A stretch of DNA of 64,000 bases from Muricea muricata (GCA_963855995.1 OY979718.1:32492982-32556981), one strand, 5' to 3'; numbered from the stretch's first letter, positions 10,765 through 23,595 are shown. Notes: a model not told the origin generated them from the letters alone. Program-made: numbers and translations.

Positions 10765-12600
10765 TTAAGAATTGTAGAAGATATTGTTCGTGATGTTATC
10801 TAATCATTTCCAGAATTTCAAACGCAAACAATATTTATAAACAGAGAAATTCAGCAAACTGTAAACCTTGTTAGGGTAAAACCATCATTTTACCCTGAAC
10901 AAAAGGCGCCCTTTCATTGGCTTTTCTCAGTGCTTTATTGTTTTGTTGCATTGTTTTGTTTAAGTTATTAATATATGCAAAAGAAACAATTAAGCCATTT
11001 TCTTGGGTTGTTGACAACGCTATTTCTCCACATTTCAAACACGATAACTCAGCTGATGTTCAATATTTGACGGCGAAACTTTCTGGTCGTGTAGTAACAG
11101 CCTTTCTCTAGGAGATGAACTACAATTTGGCAAAGATATTGCAATTTTAAGAAGACAGTTTCAACATTCTAAAATGTAATCTTTCATTTTAGAGGCGCTA
11201 TACATTTTTATGAAATAATTTCATTTCACACCCTAGAAATTGTCTTGGGTAATCAGCAAAAAGTTATTCCAAGTTTCTATCATTAATATTTCTCTCGAAA
11301 TCATGCATACAAAATTGTTAAAATTTATGCAGAGAACACACTCCATGTTGGTAACCATAGCAACAATAACTATCAACAATGTATTTTTTAAGTCAGGTGA
11401 GCTGCCATAACAACATATTAAAACTATAGTCTGATGGCATTGGAAACTAGAAAAAGACTTTTTTAGTATTGGACCCCCTTAAGTTATCCCCTCGATCCCC
11501 GTACCCTTTGAGTCTTGCCACTGTACATGGTAACCCAACGAAAACGGTACGTGAAGGCAAATTTGAAGGCACATTCTCGAGGAAATATCACAATACTGCG
11601 TGAATCATGCTCAATCACACGACAATACCATGGTGGTGGATGCGATTGGCGTTACTACAAAGTCTGACAAAGTCCGTCAATGTGTTACAAGTCTTCGCGG
11701 CTAGACATTGTTCAGCAGATCAGTACCCAGCCTGAGTATAACTTAAAGGCTAACGAGAGAAGTATAATAAGAGCTGCACAAAGCAGCACTCGGCTCAGTG
11801 GAAGAAGTACCTCAGAAGAGGCAAAAACCAAAAGCTCTCTTTTTTTTCCTCATCTATTGTTGGAAAGGCTTACAGTCAGAGGATTTGCCGGGGACTGACT
11901 TTGTTCACTACTCTTGCAGATAAGTGCTTGCAACTGACTCTGACTCTGCCTGTTCCTTTCATGGAAACGGAAATCAAAAAGCCTGGAAAGTGTTGTAAAA
12001 TAATACCAAAAGCAAAGAAGCATGGATTGCTTAACAGAGGATTGCTTAAAGGATCACATCCAACGGGCGAATCATCAAGCGTTTATATGGAAGTGGTCAC
12101 TGGTCGCTTTTATTGTATCACCAAGTTCAGTAAGAAAAGGTTACAAAACGGAAAAATGATGAATTGACCAGCATTCAATTCAATGGATATCCAACTATGT
12201 GACCCCCAAATCAACAATTGGAATTTGAGAACTGTGTCTGCAAAACAGGCTGCAAGACGCAAAGATTTTGTTTTCTTAAGCTGGATTACGGTGCACAGAG
12301 CTACGCAAATGCCTTGATTGTGTAAATCCAATACCTGATAGCGATTCTGAAAATGGCGTGTGATTTTCCCGAATATTTAGCATCGGACACAGTAATGGTC
12401 GGCGTTTAAATACATAAAAACGAATGCACAACATATCCGCGGGATTTAATAAATGAAGTTAGCTTGCGTTCTTTGCTATCGTTAGAACTGGTGTTTAAGG
12501 TCTACCTAGCACGAGTTGTTGGGAAAATATGGCGTCAATTACTCTCCGAAATCTCGCTTGTAGAAAGTACATAAATATAATACAATATAGCAAGGTTCAC
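10765..12600. other. Mostly noncoding, short open frames only
   Basis: Open frames at 11680-11898 and 11901-12167 (+) are abutting, basic and low in recognisable motifs; I cannot support a gene. No terminal repeats seen. Confidence 0.3.
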
Positions 12601-12626
12601 ATGCTGTACCTGATTTAACAGGATGA

Positions 12627-12690
12627 CATGTAGCACTTTTTCGTTCATGTAGCACTTTTTCGTTCATGTAGCACTTTTTCTTTCACATTT
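12627..12690. repeat. Three tandem ~19-bp repeats upstream of the mariner gene
   Basis: The unit catgtagcactttttcgtt occurs three times in a row just before the transposase ATG at 12703; the last copy carries a substitution. It could be a subterminal transposase-binding array of the mariner-like element (inference). Confidence 0.7.
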
Positions 12691-12702
12691 TCATTAGTAG
12701 AA

Positions 12703-13845
12703 ATGTCTGGTAAAACGGTTAGACCACAATTCACTCCACAACAGAGAGCTTTTATTGTTGTTGAGTTCTATCGTAATAACGAAAACGTTTACAGAATTAT
12801 CCGAAGATTTAGAGAAGTCTATCCGAATGCGCGTTGTCCTTCTCGTGGATCAGTTTACAACAATGTGCGGAAATATGCCAAAAAAAGGAACCAGCTTAAA
12901 TTCAAACAAGGGACGATTTGGTAATAACAGACTTGCAAGAATTGCGGAAAACATTGATTAGCGGTCTGCAATGCAATCGAAGAAGCTCGTGGGGAGGCTC
13001 CTGAAATACGAATTAGCTGTCTTCGAAACGGCCTTGGTTTGTCGTCTGCTACGTTCAATCGAATAACTCGCCTAGATTTACATTTTCACCCTTATCAAAT
13101 GATAAAAACGCATCAACTTCTTCCTGGTGATCTTCCCCGACGATTCAGGTTTTGTCAGTGGATTCTTGACAAGAACGAGCGCTTTCTCTACGATTTGATC
13201 ATCGGTGATGAATCGGGTTTTGCGCTTAATACATCCGTAAATACGCACAATATTCGAGAATATTGTCCAAGAAGGGAGCATCCTTTAGATTTCGAATATG
13301 TGCGAAACGATGATCGGCAAAAACTGACGGTGTGGATTGGTTTAATGGGAAACAGGACCATTATTGGTCCGTTTTGCTTTAGACAAAGTATCCATGGGGA
13401 GGATTATTTGGATATGATGGACGAAGAGATAGTCCCAGCATTGAGACAACTGCGACGTTATCGTGGTCGAAGAAACAATCAGTTTCGACGAATTCGGTGG
13501 GCACAGTATGGTGCACCTCCACATAGAAGAAGATTCGTCACAGATCGTCTAGTGGAGTTATTTGGAGATCGCGTCATTGCATTGAATCATGCTGTGGAAT
13601 GGCCACATAGATCGCCAGACCTTACTCCACTTGACTTCTTTCTCTGGGGCTAACTGAAGAGCAAGGTTTATCTCGATGAGTTAGAGCAACGAATCTCGAT
13701 GAGTTAGAGCAACGAGTTCGACACGAAATGAATACCCTTCGCCAAGACAGAGCACTCGTTAGACGTGCTATTTTCGACATGCCTCGGAGGGTGCGTGTTT
13801 GTTCGCAGCGTAATGGAGGACATGTGAAAGAAACACGCTTCTGAA
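12703..13845 (+). pseudogene. Mariner-like (DUF4817-type) transposase, broken
   Basis: Starts at the ATG at 12703 with an N-terminal helix-turn-helix (FTPQQRAFIVVEFYRNN then PSRGSVYNNVRKY). The frame shifts near 12895-12970 into RFGNNRLARIAENID, and again into the frame running 13039-13653. The catalytic block has IIGDESGF with the first Asp and SPDLTPLDFFLWG with the third. The second position, normally W-Q-D-G-A-P-P-H, reads WAQYGAPPH: the Asp is a Tyr (about 13506). A stop follows FLWG at 13653. A 22-bp tandem duplication (from about 13671) shifts the last part, which still reads RAIFDMPRRVRVCSQRNGG, a normal family C-terminus. The enzyme performs cut-and-paste transposition; this copy is inactive by several independent lesions. 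Confidence 0.85.
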
Positions 13846-13849
13846 CTTA

Positions 13850-14600
13850 GCAAACATGCACGTCTGGCAACTTAAAGACAAAATTGAGCAAATACTATCG
13901 CGCGAAATTCAAATTTTAAATGCAACACGTGTTTATTTGTAAAATTAAGGATAAAGGAGAAGCGGATATATTATAGGTTAAAATTGCATTATCTACACAA
14001 AAATCGCAGCAATATGCTTACCTGAGTTTTACGCCGTCCCTCTGTGTATATGAAGTTATTTCATTACCTTTCAGGGTACTGAAAAAACCATTCATGTGCG
14101 GCGATTCCCGTTGAGTCTGGATTCCCGCTGGACATAAATCTACAAGTCATGTACGCAGAATGAAAAATTAACCAATCCAGTGATTCAGAATCTAAAGCCA
14201 GAGATTCTGCGTTGCCACGTTGACATAATTGAAATTGTCAATTTGATCATAGGAAGTTAGATATTATTTATATGTATAAAATACTTCGTGTTTTATAAAG
14301 ATGTGTAACACATCAACAAGGTGTGCTTTTTAACACGCAAATTGTGTTTCTTTTAAATTATGCATGATGTTTTAGGGAAGAAATAACTGAACATTAAAAC
14401 ACAGAGGGTTCAGAGAGTTTTCCCATAATCCTGGCGTTATTTTTACTCTTAACTACTCTTCCAAAAGATTTAACTTAAGTCATTGCCAGGGTTAAGTTAA
14501 CTGCTGGTGTAGGATTGACGTAGTCACAATAACCCGTGGAGTATAAGTGAAGAGTAAAAAAACCCTCCAATAATTCCTAATTCCAAAAGTAGAGCGGAAT
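13850..14600. other. Noncoding stretch
   Basis: No gene, inverted terminal repeat or RNA recognised; contains the probable 3' end of the mariner element. Confidence 0.35.
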
Positions 14601-14619
14601 CTACTCCATTCATTGTCAT

Positions 14620-14985
14620 TATTATATGTTGATTTGCATGGCCTTATTACCCCGTCAGTTATCACTGGTGATGCATTACGTCCAGACCTTCTCTTGGCAA
14701 TTGAAAATAAATTATTATATATTTTGGAACTGACTGTAGGCTTTGAAACGAATCTAAAAATTAACTCAGACTGAAAATTGAAAAAATACTTGCCACTTAT
14801 TTCTGATCAAGAAAATAACTTTGACAAAGTAAAATTTGTTAATGTATCCATAAGTTCGCTAGGAATATTTGGTTAATCGACGAACACATTTATTGATATG
14901 CTTCAGGATTTGAAGTTTGATGAACAGCATATTAGATACGTTACTATAAATACATGTATGCAGCAACCCCTCGCCAACACCTCGG
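14620..14985 (+). pseudogene. Restriction-like endonuclease end of an R2/NeSL-type LINE
   Basis: Translation gives TPSVITGDALRPDLLLAI, then YILELTVGFETNLKINSD, a stop, and KKYLPLI; further on FVNVSISSLGIFG and DMLQDLKFDEQHIRYVTIN. RPD followed by E-L-T-V-G and K..KY is the restriction-like endonuclease signature that these LINEs carry after the reverse transcriptase. Two in-frame stops are present. It resembles, but is clearly distinct from, the copy at 22.9-23.3 kb, so at least two families of this clade exist here. Nothing upstream belongs to it. Confidence 0.75.
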
Positions 14986-14989
14986 AAAA

Positions 14990-15684
14990 ACGTCTGCGCA
15001 TGCGCGAGTACAAAAAATGGCGGAAAGTTTAAATTCCACTTTTCTAAACAAAAACATGGCTTTTAAAATTTAAGGTAAGTAAAAAACGCAAGAAAAATTT
15101 AGTGAATGGCTAGAGCAGATATCAATGTTAAGGCCTCTAATGTTCAAAATGAGTAAAGAAACTTATATAAGGCCAAAAACCTTGTTTTTCGGCACCCACG
15201 CATCGAGAACTTCGTACTATATTACCAGTTAGTGAACTTTAAGCTTAAAATATAAGCAAATTATCAAAAATATAAGGATTTTGTGTTGCTAAATATTTCG
15301 CATAAATATCAAAGTTTACTTATGCTCAACGCAAAAATTATTGATGCTACGCAAAAAAAGTTGTTGGCAAAAATGTGGATAATATTAGCCTATGGAAGAT
15401 CTCCTTGTTCATTCGGTCGCGTAGCTTTCGTAAACAATAAATTTTTCATTACTCACCTTTGACCTGCATCTAAAATACTATTATTTTCTAGGTATGTAAA
15501 CTACAATTATTTCTTGTTTTTAAGTTCATACGTTCGTTGGTTTGCTAATAATTTTACTCCAAAGGCTCATATGTGAGGTACTTCTTTTCACCGCCATATT
15601 GCAAAATAAACAAGCTCGAAACACCCGAATCATCAAGCCAATCTCAGTAAAATTGACGCATGGGCAGATGTTTTTCCGCGGTGT
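14990..15684. other. Noncoding stretch
   Basis: No supportable feature. Confidence 0.3.
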
Positions 15685-15692
15685 CCCCCTCG

Positions 15693-16611
15693 CAGTGAAC
15701 TCAAAAAAGACTGGAACGATAACTTGGCCGCCATCTTTGAAGCCAAATTGAAGGCCGCCATGAAGGCCAAGCCACCAAAATATGACCTATTTTCAAAAGC
15801 TCTTTTCGACCCTTTAACTTCGTGTTTTAGAGCCAGTTAGATGCTAAATATTTTCTGGATATATTGAAATTTCATGTACCTCAACTTTCTAGGACGTCGA
15901 GTAAGATTTTAAAATATTTTTTGGCTGATAAAAATGAAAAACAGTTTCGGCGAAAATGTTGTCAAGAAATATCTTTTTTAAACAACTGATACCTTTCGAG
16001 TTTTAACAGTTAGATGGAAGAGGCTGCCAAGAACTATCCGTAACCGAAGTTTAAAGCTTTAAAACTAATGCTATCTGACGAAAAATATAAGTTTTATACG
16101 TATTTTTAAATCAACCATACAAATACACCACTTTGAAAACCTCGATTTACTCACGTTTTAGAAGGGCTACAGCAAAGACTAAAAGCTCAAAATAAACGAC
16201 GATACCTGGACTTTAGCACAAGATAAGTTTTGGAAGTGTTGAAATAGTTAAAGCAATATATTCTTGAGTTGAAGAGCGTAGTTTGCTTCGTAGTTTGCTT
16301 CGGCACGTTGAAACTTTCGTCATTTTCCAGAGTAAAAAACTGATACCCCTCCGTAACTAAGTGTAGAACAGTCAGGACTATCCAGAAAACCAGGATCGAA
16401 TCTTTAAAATTGAAGTCTTGTGATGAAAATTCTCATTTTTCATGTATATTTTCGCTCAAAAACAAACTTTTCATTCCTCGTAACTTTCCCCAGTCCTTTC
16501 GAACAAGCCATTTTCCTCGCGCGGTTCCCGCCTTTTGCTTCAAATTTGGCGTCATCCGATCGTAGGACGAAAACATAGGAGTTATCGTTCCAGTTGTATT
16601 AGAGTTCACTG
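15693..16611. mobile_element. Non-autonomous hAT element, 8-bp TSD
   Basis: Termini CAGTGAACTC at the left and GAGTTCACTG at the right; subterminal similarity continues through actggaacgataac. Perfect 8-bp direct repeats CCCCCTCG at 15685-15692 and 16612-16619. Size 919 bp, no transposase frame. Confidence 0.85.
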
Positions 16612-16639
16612 CCCCCTCGACACTAAGAGCAAGCAACTA

Positions 16640-17440
16640 TATTTTCGGAATTACATGAAGTACTTGCATAGGTTGTTGTCATAGCAACACGGCAATTGTT
16701 ATTCTTTCTGTATATTTTTTCAAAATGACAAAATATCAGTTTTTAATCCTTGTTTTATTGACAATTTTTTTAAATGGCACAACATTTGTCATCAGTATGT
16801 TATTACGCCTAATGTAAGCTTAAATTTGATATAAAATAAGACCTATTAACTACATTAGTAATAAGAAGACAGTCTTGCATTTACAAAACATAAACTTACT
16901 CTGGAATTTAAATAGTGAATAAACTGGATGAGTACGGCTACGCCGGCCTTTATAAAGCATTAAAACACAAGTATAAATACGCATTATCAACAAACTTGCC
17001 ATGTGTTTCACGCCATAGTCAATTCTTGGCGCTTCTCTGTATTTTCCCCGAATTAATCTCTCTTCAAGAGTCTTGTCGCAGTCGTTTTCGTCTTATTTCT
17101 CGCCTTTTTGGATGCCTTAAGTGTTTGCTACTCCTGATAGTCCGCCATATTCCTGAGATCAGAAAGGACCACACTTCGTTGGTTGTGAAAGTTGCCAAAT
17201 CTTTTTGTAAAAATGCGAAATATTGTAGACTTGTAGTGCAAAAAGCAAATTTAGATATTTGCTGTCAGTTGATCAATCAATCAACAATAAATTTTAAATC
17301 TGGCCAATCAGTGTTAGCCATTCATGATAGTCCGCCATATTGTTGAGATCAGTGTGAGTATGACGTCATGACCTACCAAAAAAATCTCATCCCCATCACG
17401 TCCCCATCGCCCATGAACAGCGACTTTGAACTTCGCTAGT
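16640..17440. other. Noncoding, with a repeated 17-mer
   Basis: The 17-mer tgatagtccgccatatt occurs at about 17137 and 17326. An open frame at 16915-17346 spans it but shows no domain; I do not call a gene. Confidence 0.3.
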
Positions 17441-17454
17441 GCAAAATTAGTAAC

Positions 17455-17510
17455 CCTCGCCCCGGGCTTACGCCCGGAACGGCGCTTCGCGCCGTTGGCT
17501 CGGGGAAAAA
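17455..17510. other. GC-rich double hairpin
   Basis: Two consecutive palindromes, CCGGGCTTACGCCCGG and ACGGCGCTTCGCGCCGT, in otherwise AT-rich DNA. Stable hairpins would form in DNA or RNA. Role unknown; possibly part of a repeat family. Confidence 0.5.
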
Positions 17511-17629
17511 GAAAATTATTACTACTTATATTCGAGTATCTTACTATATATTCTGTCAGCGAAGCAAAGACTGGACTAGCCCAGAACTTTTAAAGATTTG
17601 AGTAGTGTTCAAAATGTAACATAAAAAGC

Positions 17630-17988
<359 letters not shown>

Positions 17989-18095
17989 GACATTGAGCCG
18001 ACACGTCAAGACGTTGTCTGTACATGTCTTCGGTTTTAGTGGAAAATATTACTTGAAACACATCGAATAGTTAAAAATATTGTTTATAATTTATC

Positions 18096-18562
18096 ATGAT
18101 GCGTTCTACTTTAATTGGTTTATTCTTAGTTTGTGTTATTTGCTCATTTTGTGGAAAAAATTTTGAATCGCTTGGCAGACATCAATGGCGTTGCAAGCAA
18201 AAACTTCACCATGTTGAAAACGTTCACAATAGCACAACATCACTTGGAAAAATGCCTGTTATAACATCACCCGGGATTGGACCACCTAAGCGCAATGGCA
18301 TCAAATGTTGTTGTGGTAAAGTGTGTAAAGGCGCTCGCGGTCTCAAGATGCATCAGCGTAGTTGTAGAGTCATCTTGGGTCTTAATAACGAATTACGGGC
18401 TGATCTGGACGAGGAAAACAACAATATTTGTCCTGATGATATTAGTAACAACGCGCAATGTAATTCCAATGCTGGGGAAAACCATGAAGAATTTCCATTT
18501 CTCAAGAAAGGTATAAATTTACCACAAAGTGATAAAGAATGGTCAACCGCCAACGAATATTT
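18096..18562 (+). pseudogene. N-terminal zinc-finger part of the LINE ORF
   Basis: From the ATG at 18096: CSFCGKNFESLGRHQWRC is a C2H2-type finger, followed by CCCGKVCKGARGLKMHQRSC, a second Cys/His cluster. An acidic linker follows, and then LPQSDKEWSTANEYF, the conserved box before the reverse transcriptase in this clade. N-terminal fingers of R2-type LINEs bind target DNA. After FK the frame enters the inserted TTAA element; beyond it the protein resumes with FALNLNPPISSQ at about 20720. Splicing out the insertion and one TTAA rejoins the codons in frame. Confidence 0.8.
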
Positions 18563-18687
18563 TAAAAGTGGAGGTCAAGTCCGTTCTGCGCATATTTTCT
18601 GCGCATATCAAATTCCACAAAGTACGCCGTACGTTGAGGAATTTTAATTTAATTAAGCATGAATAATAATTCGCGTTGTATTTCAAG

Positions 18688-18951
18688 ATGGCCGATGAGA
18701 GGAGCGCGTCTGTTAGTGCCTCATCGGCTTCATCGCTGCCTTAAGAAGTCGCGCGACTTGCTTCTGACGAGGATGTAACTGCCAGGAGAAAACAGCAACG
18801 TTCAGAAAGGGAAGCTACAAGAATTTATTTGGGTGAACAACACAAAAGATGGCGTGATTTGTTGCAAGAGCTGTCGCTAAAATCAGACAAAGAACTTGCG
18901 GCAATATTGCTTGATGAATATATGGCGCGCAAAGAGCGGCATTTCAGATAA
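18688..18951 (+). pseudogene. Small acidic-basic protein of the TTAA element, one internal stop
   Basis: ATG at 18688 gives MADERSASVSASSASSLP, then a single TAA, and the same frame continues for 69 codons: 88 codons in all, ending at 18951. The part after the stop is charged and helical (RRKQQRSEREATRIY, then WRDLLQELSLKSDKELAAIL). The W-x-x-L..EL.LKSD..A..LL pattern recurs in cnidarian and fish transposon-linked proteins, but I cannot name the family. It lies 122 bp inside the left end, where a first exon would be expected. No donor site is needed, since it ends in its own stop. Confidence 0.5.
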
Positions 18952-20094
18952 TTACAACGATTCACTACAGTTTAGTTTTCTTATTATGCTGTTAATCTAT
19001 TATGGGTCTATATAAAGTCTTTAAAATATTTTTTGTAGTGAAATATCTGTTCAAACTGAGGGACCGATACTAAGAGCCGGAAAGTCTTCCAGGTGGCGAC
19101 CAGGGAAGCGAAGTTCAAAGCCAACAAGTCGCAATTCGATCCTCTTGTATGAAACTCTTAACCACATTTGGGTAGTTAAGTCACGGTTAAGTCTAAAATG
19201 CACACTTTTGATTAGCTAACTCTTTCACTAACTCTGGTTAAAACATAACTACCTTTTTATACAACTGCCCTGATACTCAAAGTAAAATTTCTTTATGAGT
19301 GGTGTGATTATACAGTATTGTCTTTAAATTAATATCTACAATAATCAAAACTTTTTAATGGAAAAGATAACTGCACAATATATTTCACTGATAACATTAT
19401 ATTGTCACTTGCAATTGTCAAATAATTGTTTTCCATTGTTTTATATAAATGAAGGTTGTTTTGACTGAGTGTAATAGGATCTTCTTATTTGAATGTTGCA
19501 TATGACAATTAGCATGGAGGTATCAATATAGATATACAGTATTGTATATATACTACATATATGTAAGTTTAATAATAAAATACCATCTGAGTACTCTATT
19601 TTTTCAGAGGGATAGTGCTATCCACCAAATTATGATTTTTGTCAACTGTTGCAGATAGGCATTAAAAATAATGATGCCAGGACTAATAAATGCTGAAGTT
19701 TAAAATGGGTTGTAGTGCTTACTGAGCCTGTCCAGAAAGTCGAGAAAATCACTATCTGGTGGATAGTGCTATTTACCTTTGGTAGACACCTACCCCTAAT
19801 ATACATGTAATTTGTTTAGTATTCTAGGGCATATTGTGTGTTCTTGGGTAAACTTTCAGAATTCTGTATGACCTTCAGCACTCAGAGAGATCTATTGTGC
19901 ACCTGTAAATAGCCTTATAATATCATGCAAACTAATTATACAAGCAAGTATATATAATAGATACCTGAATAAAATGATTTTGTAAATATATAATATGTAA
20001 TTTTAATAACCCAAATGAAACATTCCACAACCAAAACAAAATAGTCTGTAATATCAAGTTCCTTGTACATTTGCATGGTGAAATACAATACTAG

Positions 20095-20160
20095 TTTAGC
20101 TTGTGGAAACACCATGTAAATAATAAATTTACATGGTGTTTGCACAAGCTAAACTAGTAA
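20095..20160. repeat. Inverted pair of Penelope-like 3' tails (short hairpin)
   Basis: agcttgtggaaacaccatgt, a short A/T loop, then acatggtgtttgcacaagct: a near-perfect hairpin. The right half matches the Penelope-like 3' tail at 26726-26758. It looks like the smallest possible head-to-head dimer of a truncated Penelope-like element. Confidence 0.5.
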
Positions 20161-20295
20161 AATACTGTAAGTACCTGGTACAATATATGCCTAATTGTCA
20201 CTGTGTATCAACAATCGCATAGTGTAGGCAGCCTGATAATTTAGTCCTGCTATCTATATATTTCTTTCTCCAATGACTGTGAAAACAATCAAATT

Positions 20296-20652
20296 CTAAA
20301 GAAATGGGCAAGAATTTCTTCCTTTTTCCCTCGTACGCATTCCTCTACAACAGCATACTGTCATGTTTTTGTCTGCATTAGGAATTCCCGCAATCTCCTC
20401 AATTTTACTTTGCTCTATTTCATCTGATGTGGTGAAACTATCGTCCATTGCAGTGCGGTTTCGGCAGTAAAATGCGGTATATACCTCTTTTTGCATTAGC
20501 ATGGCCAAGTTGGCCAGGTGCCACCTCATTTTGCCTTTCCAACAGGAGGAAACGGACCACACACAAAGCATAAACTCAATTAAACTCAATGCATGAGAGC
20601 AACACTGAGTTAAATTTGCGAGACTTCGTGTAAGAGAGCTATACTGTGCCAA
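20296..20652 (-). pseudogene. Cys-rich C-terminal remnant, inward-facing in the TTAA element
   Basis: A minus-strand frame of 118 codons. The distal half reads MDDSFTTSDEIEQSKIEE, then MTVCCCRGMRTREKGRNSCP. The C-C-C-R-G-M..R-E-K-G-R-N-S-C-P tail resembles a cysteine-rich ending I associate with transposon-linked cnidarian proteins, some with P2X7-like domains; this is from memory. The first half is less convincing and may be intron. Probably the second gene of the TTAA element, decayed. Confidence 0.35.
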
Positions 20653-20718
20653 AACAAAACGCGTGTTTATAAACAGTGCGCAGAAAATATGCGCAGAACG
20701 GACTTGACTTACACTTTA

Positions 20719-23261
20719 AATTTGCTTTAAATTTAAACCCTCCAATCAGTTCTCAGGATATAAACTCCTCTATTGTGTTGTTGAATTCTGATCTCACTGA
20801 AATAAAATATGTCGCACGTCTCATACGTAACGCTCTCCGTAACACAAGCAATAATCTTACTGCTTCAAATCATGACGACTCGTTTAATCACGATGACTAC
20901 ATCCAACGTAATTTCTGGGGTTATGTAAAAAAGGTTATCAAAGTAAAAGACCGAATGTTGCCGACGTTTACAATGCCTGAATGCCTTTCATATTTTACTA
21001 AAATTCTTGCTAAAATAAATCCAAATAAAGTTTTTAATATACCCAGCTGGATTCCGCTGTTACCTGATCCTACCAATGAATTTAACCTTGACCCACCAAC
21101 ATATCAACAAATTACCAATGTTATACGAAAAATGAAAACATCTGGTTCTCCTTGCCCCCTCGACCAATTGTCTATTATCTGTTTTAAGCGATGTTATCTA
21201 ACAGAATTATTTCGAGCAGTTTGGCTTTCTGGGGCTATTCCCGATGAATGGAAAAAAGCATGTACAATTCTGATACATAAAAAGGATGACACTAATTCTC
21301 CTTCAAATTTCCGCTCAATTACTCTCGAGACCATACCACTTAAAGTATTTACCTCTTGCATACGGAATTCAATATTCACCTTCCTAATTGCTAATAATTT
21401 TATCGAGAGCAACATTCAAAAAGGATTTACTCCTCATGTATCGGGAACATTGGAACATACCGCTCAAATGGCTTATATTATTAACCAAGCAAGAATAAAG
21501 CAGCGCTCTCTTGTGATTACCCTTCTTGACCTTAAAAATGCATTCGGCGAAATTAATCACAACCTCATTAACTCTGTACTTGGATATCATCACATACCAG
21601 ATCACATCAAAGTCCTGATTAAAAGCCTTTAAACAAACTTCAAAACGTCAATCATTACATCAAATTTCAATACACCGTTCATACCTGTTGGCCGTGGAGT
21701 GTTACAAGGAGATTGCTTAAGTCCATTGTTATTCAATCTCTGTTTTAATACTTTCATACAACACATCAAATCCGACCATTACCGCCAGTTTGGCTTTTCA
21801 CATAAACTTCTAAACCCAATCCATTGGTTCCAATTTGCTGACGATGCTTCTGTAATCACTAGTCTTGAAACCGAAAACCAGCATCTTCTAAACCGGTTTT
21901 CTTTATGGTGTCAGTGGTCAGACATGATTATTCGAGTGGATAAATGCAGCACTTTTGGTATAAAGAAAGCCGTAACGAAATCAATACAATATTTACCAAA
22001 GCTTTTCATTAACAACAGTTTAATACCAACCACAAAATTGGGAGAGACGTTTTGCTACTTGGGAAGATACTTTGACTTTAGCATGTCTAACAATAAACAC
22101 AAATCCGAACTAATCACTCTTATTAACGATCTGATGAGTGACATTGACCTCAAACCCTTGCACCCGAAAAATAAATTACATCTTTACAGTCGATATGTCC
22201 TGTCTAAATTATCTTGGCACCTAACTGTTGCACCCTTATCCAAAGTATGGATTGTCGAGAACATTGATTCTATAACTATTGTGATTCAATATATTCGCAA
22301 GTGGCTTGATGTACCAGTATCAGGAACTTTGAGTAACGTCTTCCTAAACTATAACAAATTTGGTCTTAATATTATTCCCCCATCGATAAAATTTACACAA
22401 TGTCAATCAACCCTTCGAAATGCACTAAAGTCATCACCTAATGATTCCGTCAATCATCTCTGGAAATTAACAAGTAATCACACTAATATTCAATATGATA
22501 CTTATAATTCTACAAAGGAAGTCATTAAAAAGTTTCGATCGAGTCAAGAAGATAAGCTTAAAAACCATTTAACATCCCAAGGATCCTTCTTTTCCAGCGT
22601 GACAAAATTCTCCCTATCTCAAGTTAATATTATCTGGTCAGCCTGTCAATCAAAGCTTCCAAAAAACATTTTTAACTTCACGATCCGCTACATAAACAGC
22701 TGATTGCTCTTTTTGTCTTAATCCTGAATCCTTGTTACATGTCGTAGCTGGTTGTAACTCATATTTAAATCGTTTCACTTGGAGACACGACTCAGTACTT
22801 AACTTCATTGCCAATAATATTCTACAACCTATACATTCCAAAAAGCTTTATGTTGACCTTCCTGGATTTCTCAACCCTTCAATTGTAACTGGTGACAAAT
22901 ATCGGCCTGATTTGCTCCTAACGACGAAAGACAACGCTTGTATATTATTGAATTAACTGTGGGATATGAAACTAATCATAGAAATAATAGTAAACGTAAA
23001 CAGGCTAAATACATGAATGTTATTAAGGAGCAAAAGAAACATTTTAAATCCGTTCAATTCATCAATCTTTCTATCAGTGCACTTGGAGTTTTTGACAAGG
23101 AATCTTCTACATTTTTGAAAATGCTCAATGACCTTGATGTTAGTGAAACTCAAACTAAATATTGTATAAAGAAAATTATTAACATCTGCATTAGAACATC
23201 TTACTATATCTTTTGCTGTCGCAACAAGGAATGGACAAATCCCGATTTAATGAAATTTTAA
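20719..23261 (+). pseudogene. Reverse transcriptase, CCHC finger and restriction-like endonuclease of the LINE
   Basis: Motifs in order: ALNLNPPISSQDINSSI; SGSPCPLDQLSIICFK; WKKACTILIHKKDD; NFRSITLETIPLKVF; TLLDLKNAFGEINHNLI (first Asp); GVLQGDCLSPLLFN; FQFADDASVI (active site). A stop TAA at 21630-21632 replaces what is normally Tyr in IKSL-Y-TNF; the frame then continues to 22703. A one-base shift near 22700 leads into DCSFCLNPESLLHVVAGC, the C-x2-C-x7-H-x4-C finger. Then come YVDLPGF, YRPDLLL, and after a second shift near 22940 YIIELTVGYETN with KQAKY, the restriction-like endonuclease. Such elements prime on a nick made by this domain. Inactive, but the lesions are few, so it is fairly young. 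Confidence 0.85.
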
Positions 23262-23407
23262 ATATTTAATATCATTTGTGTATATATAGATTAGATTATT
23301 GTGTGTTATAGAGCATAATGGTGATTTCAAGTAGCCAATTGTAAGTTACCTGTAAAAGTGAGATTTACAATTGCTTGTACATATATATCAAAAAGTTAAT
23401 AAAGTTT

Positions 23408-23595
<188 letters not shown>

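Larger units (their letters stand above)
18566..20715. mobile_element. TTAA-target DNA transposon (Kolobok/piggyBac-like), 2.15 kb, nested in the LINE
   Basis: Direct TTAA at 18562-18565 and 20716-20719. Inverted ends AGTGGAGGTCAAGTCCG and AGTGTAAGTCAAGTCCG (right end read on the minus strand), extending through ttctgcgcatattttctgcg on both sides; the left end has one extra A. The insertion restores the LINE codons when removed. Two inward-facing coding remnants lie just inside the ends (18688-18951 + and 20296-20652 -). The stretch 18960-20290 between them holds nothing recognised apart from a Penelope tail hairpin. TTAA duplications fit Kolobok or piggyBac. Confidence 0.85.

Noticed and set aside
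11680..12167. Two abutting open frames as a gene
   Set aside because: No domain, no splice signals and average composition; chance frames cannot be excluded.
16915..17346. A 143-codon open frame
   Set aside because: It runs through a repeated noncoding 17-mer and has no recognisable motif.
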